Source: CAZFOB01 sp964520325
GTDB taxonomy: Bacteria > Actinomycetota > JAICYB01
Assembly (NCBI GenBank): GCA_964520325.1
Contig: CAZFOB010000035.1
Span: forward strand, 1 to 18,154
DNA length: 18,154 bases
Reading direction: 5' to 3'
The notes below the pieces were generated by a model. That model saw nothing but the letters and a program-made list of their open reading frames with translations, had not been told where the DNA came from and searched no databases. Shown here in pieces: positions 12,884-18,154 of this stretch; positions within the stretch are counted from its first letter, which is position 1; every line of letters starts with the position of its first letter. The position numbers were made by a program, and so were the translations under genes.

Positions 12884-13372
12884 CTAGCCTTGCAGCTGCG
12901 CTTCGATGGCTTCGACGAGGTACGGCGCGTCCGGCTTGACCTGTGGACGGTAGCGCGCGACGACCTCGCCCGACGAGGAGACGAGGAACTTCTCGAAGTT
13001 CCACTGGACGTCGCCTGCCTCGCCCTTGTGATCGGCGTGCTGAGTGAGCTCGGCGTACAAGGGGTGGCGATCGTCGCCGTTGACCTCGATCTTGTCGAAG
13101 AGCGGGAACGAGACCCCGTAGTTGACCGAGCAGAACTGTGCGATCTCCTCGTTCGTGCCGGGCTCCTGGCCCATGAACTGGTTGCACGGGAAGCCAAGCA
13201 CCTCGAGCCCCCGGTCCTTGAACCGGTCGTGCAGCGCCTGGAGTCCTTCGTACTGCGGCGTCATGCCGCACTTGGACGCGACGTTGACGATGAGCATGGT
13301 CTTGCCGGCGAAGCCCTCGAGTGTGGTGTCCTCGCCGTCGATCGTGCGCACGGCGATGTCGTGGACGCTCAT
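12884..13372 (-). CDS. Glutathione peroxidase-family thiol peroxidase
   Basis: The protein (162 residues) reduces peroxides through a reactive cysteine. C35 lies in NVASKCGMTPQYEGL (30-44), Q65 in GFPCNQFMGQEPG (60-72) and W124-N125 in WNFEKFLV (124-131), giving the Cys/Gln/Trp/Asn catalytic set of the family. A further cysteine, C81 (AQFCSVNYGVSFPLFDK), could act as a resolving residue. Cysteine rather than selenocysteine is used. Most actinobacteria lack glutathione, so the electron donor is more likely thioredoxin or a similar protein; this is inference. The gene is transcribed toward lgt, and its TAG stop is only nine bases from the lgt start. The start lies 121 bases from pyrR, facing away from it. 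Confidence 0.93.
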   Translation of the reverse strand: MSVHDIAVRTIDGEDTTLEGFAGKTMLIVNVASKCGMTPQYEGLQALHDRFKDRGLEVLGFPCNQFMGQEPGTNEEIAQFCSVNYGVSFPLFDKIEVNGDDRHPLYAELTQHADHKGEAGDVQWNFEKFLVSSSGEVVARYRPQVKPDAPYLVEAIEAQLQG

Positions 13373-13428
13373 GCGATGAAGCCTAGCCGCTCACGGCAGG
13401 TGGGCGTCGGCCTACTGTCGCGGGCTGG

Positions 13429-13437
13429 TGCTATCGT
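13429..13437 (+). promoter_or_regulatory. Extended -10 promoter of the pyr operon
   Basis: TGCTATCGT fits the extended -10 pattern TGnTATnnT, with the -10 hexamer TATCGT at 13432-13437. No strong -35 box is visible, which is common with extended -10 promoters. A start around 13443-13446 would give a leader of roughly 50 bases that contains the PyrR site. Confidence 0.5.
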
Positions 13438-13447
13438 TGAACACGTA

Positions 13448-13486
13448 AGCGTCCTTTAACGCTCGTCCAGAGAGACGGGCAAGGAG
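13448..13486 (+). promoter_or_regulatory. PyrR-binding leader RNA element with Shine-Dalgarno control
   Basis: GCUCGUC (13461-13467) pairs with GACGGGC (13474-13480) in a 7-bp stem (one U-G pair) capped by CAGAGA. The right arm directly adjoins the pyrR Shine-Dalgarno AAGGAG (13481-13486). The UCCAGAGAG core matches the known PyrR-binding consensus. Upstream, GCGUCCUU (13449-13456) can pair with AAGGAGCGC around the ribosome site, and a competing small hairpin AGCGU/ACGCU (13448-13452, 13459-13463) uses bases of the main stem. This layout fits PyrR-mediated translational repression as described in mycobacteria, with uridine nucleotides as co-repressors. Confidence 0.75.
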
Positions 13487-13493
13487 CGCCAAG

Positions 13494-14033
13494 ATGCAAC
13501 CGAGCACGCTCAAAGCGCGCGTCATGGAAGCGGCCGATCTGCGCCGCGCCACGACCCGGGTGGCCCACGAGATCGTGGAGCGCAACCGGGGAGCCGGTGA
13601 CGTCGTCCTCGTCGGCATCCGCACCGGAGGGGCTCTCTGGGCCCGGCGTATCGCGGCCGAGGTCGAGCGCATCGAAGGTGTGACCGCACCCGTCGGCGAG
13701 CTCGATATCACGCTGTACCGTGACGACCTCGCGAGCCGTGGCCCGCTTCCCGTCGAGCGCACCGAGGTGCCGGACGTCGACGGCAGGGTCGTCGTGCTCG
13801 TGGACGACGTCTTCTTCACGGGTCGCACCATCCGCGCGGCACTCGATGCGATCACCGACCTCGGGCGTCCGAAGATGATCCAGCTGGCCGTCCTCATCGA
13901 CCGCGGCCACCGCGAGCTGCCCATGCGGGCCGACTACGTCGGCAAGAACCTTCCGACCTCGGCCAAGGAGGACGTGAAAGTCATGTTCGAGGAAGCCGGC
14001 GGGTCGGACGGGGTTGAGATCCATGAAGCCTGA
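13494..14033 (+). CDS. pyrR: PyrR bifunctional regulator / uracil phosphoribosyltransferase
   Basis: PyrR senses UMP and binds pyr mRNA; it usually also converts uracil and PRPP to UMP. The 179-residue length is normal. The PRPP-binding loop is VVVLVDDVFFTGRTIRAALDA (99-119). Other family segments are VLVGIRTGGALWARRIA (38-54), GELDITLYRDDL (68-79) and RADYVGKNLPTS (145-156 approximately). The ATG has AAGGAG seven bases upstream, right beside the PyrR-binding hairpin in its own leader, so autoregulation is expected. It is the first gene of the pyr operon, and its end overlaps pyrB by 11 bases. Confidence 0.96.
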   Translation: MQPSTLKARVMEAADLRRATTRVAHEIVERNRGAGDVVLVGIRTGGALWARRIAAEVERIEGVTAPVGELDITLYRDDLASRGPLPVERTEVPDVDGRVVVLVDDVFFTGRTIRAALDAITDLGRPKMIQLAVLIDRGHRELPMRADYVGKNLPTSAKEDVKVMFEEAGGSDGVEIHEA

Positions 14034-14985
14034 GACCTCGCGCGATCTGCTCTCGATCACGGATCTTTCGCGCGATGAGATCGAGGAGATCCTGCATCAG
14101 GCGGAAACGTTCGAGGCGATCGGCGAACGCGAGATCAAGAAGGTCCCAACGCTGCGCGGACGCACGGTCGTCAACCTGTTCTACGAGAACTCGACGCGAA
14201 CGCGCGTGTCCTTCGAGATCGCGGCCAAGCGACTGTCGGCGGATGTCGTCAACGTGTCAGCGCAGGCATCGAGCGTGGCCAAAGGCGAGAGTCTGCGCGA
14301 CACCGCGCGCACGTTGAGGGCCCTTGGTGCCGATGCGATCGTGCTGCGACACCCGGCCAGCGGCGCACCGGCGCAACTCGCGCGCCTCACCGATGCCACC
14401 GTGATCAACGCCGGTGACGGCTCACACGAACACCCAACGCAGGCGCTACTCGACATGTACACGGTGAAAGCGCGCCTTGGCTGCCTCGTTGGCCTGCGCG
14501 TCGGCATCGTGGGCGACATCGCGCACTCGCGCGTTGCACGATCAGGCGCACTCGGATTTCGCCGCATGGGGGCCGACGTCATCCTCATCGCGCCGCCGAC
14601 ACTGCTTCCTCTTGGAGTGAAGGCTCTGGGGTGTGATGTGTCCTACGACCTCGACGCAGTGATCGGTGACCTCGATGTTGTCTACCTGCTTCGTCTGCAG
14701 CTCGAGCGTCACCGCGAAGCGGAGTTCCTGCCGAGCGAGCGCGAGTTCTGGAGCGGCTACGCGCTCACGCGCGAGCGTCTCGAGGCGATGAAGCCCGGCT
14801 CTGTGATCATGCACGCGGGTCCGATGAATCGTGGCGTCGAGATCGACTGGGACGCCGCCGAGGCCGAGAACGCGCTGATCGAAGCGCAGGTGTCTGCCGG
14901 CGTCGCCGTACGGATGTCGCTGCTCTACACGCTGCTCGGGAGCAGCCACGGCCATCACGAGCCAAGACAGGAGGTGGCCTCGTGA
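14023..14985 (+). CDS. pyrB: Aspartate carbamoyltransferase catalytic chain
   Basis: The enzyme joins carbamoyl phosphate and aspartate to N-carbamoyl-aspartate, the committed step of pyrimidine synthesis. From the ATG at 14023 it has 320 residues. Carbamoyl phosphate and aspartate binding motifs are FYENSTRTRVSFE (53-65), VAKGESLRDT (85-94), HPASGAP (110-116), HPTQALLDMYT (137-147) and MNRGVEID (268-275). An in-frame TTG at 14014 is an alternative start; the ATG is preferred because it leaves a normal N-terminus and has a purine-rich GGGG/GAGA stretch just upstream. No pyrI-like regulatory chain is encoded nearby. The gene overlaps pyrR by 11 bases and pyrC by four. Confidence 0.96.
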   Translation: MKPETSRDLLSITDLSRDEIEEILHQAETFEAIGEREIKKVPTLRGRTVVNLFYENSTRTRVSFEIAAKRLSADVVNVSAQASSVAKGESLRDTARTLRALGADAIVLRHPASGAPAQLARLTDATVINAGDGSHEHPTQALLDMYTVKARLGCLVGLRVGIVGDIAHSRVARSGALGFRRMGADVILIAPPTLLPLGVKALGCDVSYDLDAVIGDLDVVYLLRLQLERHREAEFLPSEREFWSGYALTRERLEAMKPGSVIMHAGPMNRGVEIDWDAAEAENALIEAQVSAGVAVRMSLLYTLLGSSHGHHEPRQEVAS

Positions 14986-16277
14986 TGCTCCTGAAAGGCG
15001 GCCGCGTCGTCGATCCCGCTTTGGGCATCGACCAGACACTGGACGTCCGCATCGACGAGGGCCGCATCGTCGAGGTCGGGGAGAAGTTGAGCGCCGCCAA
15101 GTCCGACGTCGTCGATTGTGCGGGAGCCGTCGTGGCCCCCGGGTTCGTCGACCTTCACGTGCACTTCAGGGAGCCGGGCGGCGAGGAGTCGGAGACGATC
15201 GAGTCGGGCTCGCGGGCGGCTGCGCTCGGCGGCTATACCGCGGTGTGCGCGATGCCGAACACCAGCCCGGCGCAGGACAACGCCGCAACCGTCGAGTACG
15301 TCTGGCGGCGGGGGCGTGAGGTCGGGCTCGTCGACGTCCATCCCATCGGCGCGATCACGCTCGGTCGTCAGGGCAAGAAGCTCGCACCGATGCGCGAGAT
15401 GCATCACTCGGCGGCGAGGGTGCGCTTGTTCTCCGACGACGGCGATCCGGTCCCCACAGCGTCGATGGTCCGTCGCGCGTTCGAGTACGCCAAGATCTTC
15501 GACGGCGTGATCGTCGAGCACGCCGAAGACCCCTCATTGCGGGACGGTCACATGCACGAGGGCGAGGTGTCCGCACTCCTCGGCCTGCGCGGACTTCCCG
15601 CCGAATCCGAGGAGATCTGCATCCTGCGCGACATCCGCATGGGACGACTCGCCGGAGGACGTCTGCACATCGCGCACCTGTCGACCTCGGGTGGCGCGGA
15701 TGCCGTCCGCGCCGCGAAGGCAGAAGGCTTGCGCGTGACATGCGAGGTGACGCCGCACCACATCGCTCTCACCGACGAGGCCGTTGCTACCTTCGACGCG
15801 AGCTTCAAGGTGGCGCCGCCGCTGCGCTCACAAGATCACGTCGACGCTCTCAAGAGGGCCGTTGCCGACGGCACCGTCGACGCGATCGCGACAGACCATG
15901 CGCCGCACGCACCCCACAAGAAGGACGCCGAGTTCGAGTACGCACCGTGCGGGATGGTTGGCCTGGAGACTGCTCTCGGGGTCGTGCTGGCCGAGCTCGT
16001 CGAGCCCGGCGTGTGCTCGCTGAGCAGAGCGATCGAGCTGCTCTCGACCGGTCCCGCGAAGATCCTCGGAAGCGACGAGCACGGTGCGCCGATCGCCGCG
16101 GGCAGCGCCGCCAACCTCGTTGTCTTCGACCCCGATACCACCTGGACCGTCGATGCCACCTCGCTCGCGTCGCGCAGTCGCAACACGCCGTTTTCCGGGA
16201 GGAAGCTCAAAGGCCGTGTCGTCCACACGATCCTGCGGGGAGCGTTCACGGTGAAGGACGGAGGAGCAACGAGATGA
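14982..16277 (+). CDS. pyrC: Dihydroorotase, class I
   Basis: The enzyme cyclises N-carbamoyl-aspartate to dihydroorotate. The 431-residue protein shows the amidohydrolase metal motifs: HVH in DLHVHFREPGG (57-67), VEHAED with H180, HIAHLST with H232, and IATDHAPH with D305. The position that carries a carboxylated lysine in some dihydroorotases is here FSDDGDPV (150-157), like the aspartate-bearing form described for Aquifex-type enzymes. Shine-Dalgarno AGGAGG ends seven bases before the GTG at 14982 and ten before the adjacent ATG at 14985; either start changes the protein by one residue. It overlaps pyrB (GTGA) and carA (ATGA) by four bases each, a tightly coupled order. Confidence 0.96.
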   Translation: MMLLKGGRVVDPALGIDQTLDVRIDEGRIVEVGEKLSAAKSDVVDCAGAVVAPGFVDLHVHFREPGGEESETIESGSRAAALGGYTAVCAMPNTSPAQDNAATVEYVWRRGREVGLVDVHPIGAITLGRQGKKLAPMREMHHSAARVRLFSDDGDPVPTASMVRRAFEYAKIFDGVIVEHAEDPSLRDGHMHEGEVSALLGLRGLPAESEEICILRDIRMGRLAGGRLHIAHLSTSGGADAVRAAKAEGLRVTCEVTPHHIALTDEAVATFDASFKVAPPLRSQDHVDALKRAVADGTVDAIATDHAPHAPHKKDAEFEYAPCGMVGLETALGVVLAELVEPGVCSLSRAIELLSTGPAKILGSDEHGAPIAAGSAANLVVFDPDTTWTVDATSLASRSRNTPFSGRKLKGRVVHTILRGAFTVKDGGATR

Positions 16278-17500
16278 CTCATGCGCTGCTCGCGCTTGCC
16301 GACGGCTCGATCTTCCGCGGAACCGCGCTCGGGGCCCCCGGCACCACCTTCGGCGAGGCCGTCTTCAACACCGGACTGACCGGCTACCAAGAAGTGCTCA
16401 CCGATCCGAGCTATCACGGACAGATCGTCGCCATGACGTACCCGCATCAGGGCAACTACGGCGTGAACGCATCCGACGAGGAAGCCGGACGTCCGTGGGT
16501 GCGAGGCTTCATCGTGCGCGAAGCCACGCAAGCGCCGTCATCGTGGCGGTCGACGGAGAGCCTGCCCGACTACCTCACGCGGCACAACGTCGTCGCGATC
16601 GAGGGCATCGACACGCGCCGACTGACGCGCTTACTGCGTAACCACGGCGCGATGATGTGCGGGATCACGACGGAGAACCTCGACGAAGCTTCCTTCGTCG
16701 AGCAGGTTCGTAACGCACCGGCACTCGACGGAGCCGACCTCGTCCGTGACGTCACCCCGGAGCGTTCCTACGACCCAGACGTCGACGCGCTCCGAGCATC
16801 CGGCGAACTTGCCGGCGCCCCGGCCGGGGTCCGCGACATCCCGGACGCCCGGATCGTGGGTGCCAAGATCGCAGCACTCGACCTCGGCATGAAACGCAAC
16901 ATCCTGCGCTGTCTGGTCGGGATGGGTTTCACCACTCGCGTGTTCGGCGCGTCGTCTTCGGCGGAAGAGATCTTCGACTACTCACCGGACGGCGTCTTCG
17001 TCAGCAACGGACCTGGTGATCCTGCCGCGGTGCCATACATCGCCGAGACACTGCGGGCGATCCTGCGCGCCGGTATCCCGGTGTTCGGGATCTGTCTTGG
17101 ACACCAGGTGCTCGGCACCGCCCTCGGTGGCTCGACCTACAAGCTCAAATTCGGGCACCGCGGGTGCAATCATCCCGTGAAGTCGCTCACGACCGGCCGA
17201 GTGGAGATCACGACGCAGAACCACGGGTTCGCGGTACGAGCCGGGATGGACCCTGGCCAAACCGACGAGGCCTGGCGGGTGCTGGCTAACGCGAAGGCCG
17301 ACGACTTCGTCTGGCGCTCGGACTTCGGTGATGTCGCGCTCACGCACTTCGACCTCAACGACGGCACCCTCGAGGGACTGCGGTGCCTGGACGTGCCCGC
17401 GTACTCGGTGCAATACCATCCGGAAGCTGCGCCGGGGCCGCACGATTCGCGGTACCTGTTCGAAGACTTTGCCGACTTAGTCCTGGGGGCCAAACGATGA
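16274..17500 (+). CDS. carA: Carbamoyl phosphate synthase, small (glutaminase) subunit
   Basis: CarA hydrolyses glutamine and feeds ammonia to CarB for carbamoyl phosphate, used for pyrimidines and arginine. It has 408 residues from the ATG at 16274. The N-terminal CarA domain contains GEAVFNTGLTGYQEVLTDPSYHGQIVAMTYPHQGNYG. The C-terminal class I glutamine amidotransferase has the nucleophile C274 in FGICLGHQVLGTALGG, and H382 and E384 in YHPEAAPGPHD. VSNGPGDP marks the oxyanion region. Shine-Dalgarno GGAGGAG lies upstream, and the start overlaps the pyrC stop (ATGA). Longer in-frame extensions upstream lie inside pyrC and are rejected. The stop overlaps the next gene by four bases. Confidence 0.96.
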   Translation: MTHALLALADGSIFRGTALGAPGTTFGEAVFNTGLTGYQEVLTDPSYHGQIVAMTYPHQGNYGVNASDEEAGRPWVRGFIVREATQAPSSWRSTESLPDYLTRHNVVAIEGIDTRRLTRLLRNHGAMMCGITTENLDEASFVEQVRNAPALDGADLVRDVTPERSYDPDVDALRASGELAGAPAGVRDIPDARIVGAKIAALDLGMKRNILRCLVGMGFTTRVFGASSSAEEIFDYSPDGVFVSNGPGDPAAVPYIAETLRAILRAGIPVFGICLGHQVLGTALGGSTYKLKFGHRGCNHPVKSLTTGRVEITTQNHGFAVRAGMDPGQTDEAWRVLANAKADDFVWRSDFGDVALTHFDLNDGTLEGLRCLDVPAYSVQYHPEAAPGPHDSRYLFEDFADLVLGAKR

Positions 17501-17955
17501 GAGTTGGTGAGCGGGCGAAGGTGATCGCACTCAGCCGTCCGACGAAGGAAGATCGGACGGCACGGCTGGACGCCGAAGGGCTTCTCGTCCGGCGGCTGAA
17601 CGTGCCGTGGGATCCCGAGATCGGCGAGCTCTGGGAGCTGCGATTCGACGACAGAACCGTCGTGGTGTTCTCCGAAGCCGAGCTCGTGACCCTTCGCCGC
17701 GGGGAAGAGGTTCACAACGACATGGCCGGACTCGCGGAGTCGTGGGGGAAGGCCCCGCGGGTACCGTCGCTACCGTTCCGTCGCTTCGGCAGCAACGCCA
17801 GTGCGGCGCCCGCGATGCTTGCATTGCTCGTCTTCGCGATCGCCGGCGTCCTGCTCGTGTGGGCCGGTGTTGACTCGGACAACTGGATGCTCGGTGCGGC
17901 CGGCGCGCTGTTGGTGCTGATCGGTATCGGAGCAGCGGGGGTGCTGATCAATTGA
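17497..17955 (+). CDS. Unrecognised two-helix membrane protein in the pyr operon
   Basis: I do not recognise this 152-residue protein. Residues 1-85 form a soluble, charged domain, probably beta-rich (VGERAKVIAL, LLVRRLNVPWDPEIGELWELRFDDRTVVVF). A short linker rich in Pro/Arg/Ser (about 86-102) follows, then two hydrophobic helices (about 103-123 and 129-151) joined by the turn AGVDSDNW. There is no signal peptide, so the N-terminal domain is probably cytoplasmic. The ATG overlaps the carA stop (ATGA) and has GGGGG seven bases upstream, so it is clearly translated as part of the operon. Other actinobacteria carry a small membrane-protein gene within the pyr operon too (for example between pyrC and carA in mycobacteria), but I cannot show homology. 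A role linked to carbamoyl phosphate or pyrimidine supply is speculation. Confidence 0.8.
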   Translation: MRVGERAKVIALSRPTKEDRTARLDAEGLLVRRLNVPWDPEIGELWELRFDDRTVVVFSEAELVTLRRGEEVHNDMAGLAESWGKAPRVPSLPFRRFGSNASAAPAMLALLVFAIAGVLLVWAGVDSDNWMLGAAGALLVLIGIGAAGVLIN

Positions 17956-17996
17956 CGACTGCGACGCGCGCTGCGCGGAGCAAGCGGGACGGATAG

Positions 17997-18154
17997 GTGC
18001 CGCGCCGCAGCGACATCGAATCGATCCTCATCATCGGATCGGGCCCGATCGTCATCGGGCAAGCGTGCGAGTTCGACTATTCCGGCACGCAGGCCTGCAA
18101 GGTGCTGCGTGAGGACGGCTTCAAGGTCATCCTCGTCAACTCGAACCCGGCGAC
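17997..18154 (+). CDS. carB: Carbamoyl phosphate synthase, large subunit (5' part)
   Basis: The first 52 codons are visible and run off the window. The reading starts PRRSDIESILIIGSGPIVIGQ and continues through ACEFDYSGTQACKVLREDG to VILVNSNPA, the hallmark N-terminus of the CarB ATP-binding synthetase domain. The GTG at 17997 is the likely start, since the family normally begins with M-P-(K/R)-R. An in-frame stop lies directly upstream (TAG, 17994-17996). The ribosome site is weak. It lies 41 bases after the membrane protein gene, with no promoter or terminator visible, so it is probably cotranscribed. CarB uses the ammonia made by CarA together with bicarbonate and two ATP to form carbamoyl phosphate. 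Confidence 0.95.
   Translation, partial: MPRRSDIESILIIGSGPIVIGQACEFDYSGTQACKVLREDGFKVILVNSNPA

Noticed and set aside
12081..13271. A 396-codon Arg-rich minus-strand frame overlapping gpx and lgt
   Set aside because: It is a frame-shifted shadow of the two real minus-strand genes; its arginine excess is typical of an out-of-frame reading of GC-rich codons.

Overview
The window is a high-GC chromosomal segment, almost fully coding. GTG and TTG starts are frequent and neighbouring genes often overlap by 1-11 bases. The order aroC-aroK/aroB-aroQ-pepQ-efp-nusB followed by pyrR-pyrB-pyrC-carA-carB, with a PyrR-type leader before pyrR, is the classic actinobacterial arrangement. A PilMNO cluster directly upstream of aroC and a fused aroKB argue for a lineage outside the best-known genera. 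An Acidimicrobiia- or Thermoleophilia-like member is my guess, but the sequence alone does not settle it.

Region 1 (1-6606) is a type IV pilus / type II secretion-like locus. It holds a prepilin peptidase (pilD), a 64-residue HTH protein, and then pilM, pilN, pilO and two related small membrane proteins that share a PilP-like GGRDPFSP motif. A complete IS1380-family insertion sequence (1163-2825, 19-bp imperfect terminal inverted repeats, CTAG target duplication) sits between the HTH gene and pilM. It entered exactly at the HTH stop codon, which the target duplication preserved.

Region 2 (6618-11831) is a tightly packed operon: chorismate synthase, a fused shikimate kinase/3-dehydroquinate synthase, type II dehydroquinase, an M24 Xaa-Pro peptidase, elongation factor P and NusB. 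The aro genes supply three steps of the shikimate pathway plus the final chorismate step; the others serve peptide turnover, translation and transcription.

Region 3 (11684-13372, minus strand) holds a glutathione-peroxidase-family gene followed by an Lgt-like gene with a long proline-rich tail. The lgt 3' end overlaps the nusB 3' end tail to tail by 148 bases. That overlap contains exactly the low-complexity C-terminal extensions of both proteins.

Region 4 (13429-18154) is the pyrimidine operon. It has an extended -10 promoter, a PyrR-binding leader hairpin next to the Shine-Dalgarno sequence, pyrR, pyrB, pyrC, carA, an unrecognised two-helix membrane protein gene, and the first 52 codons of carB, which runs off the window.

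Nothing here is clearly a wholly new system. The best leads are the nusB/lgt antisense-coded tails, the PilP-like pair in a presumably single-membrane cell, the divergent Lgt signature, the compact AroKB and the conserved-position membrane gene inside the pyr operon.
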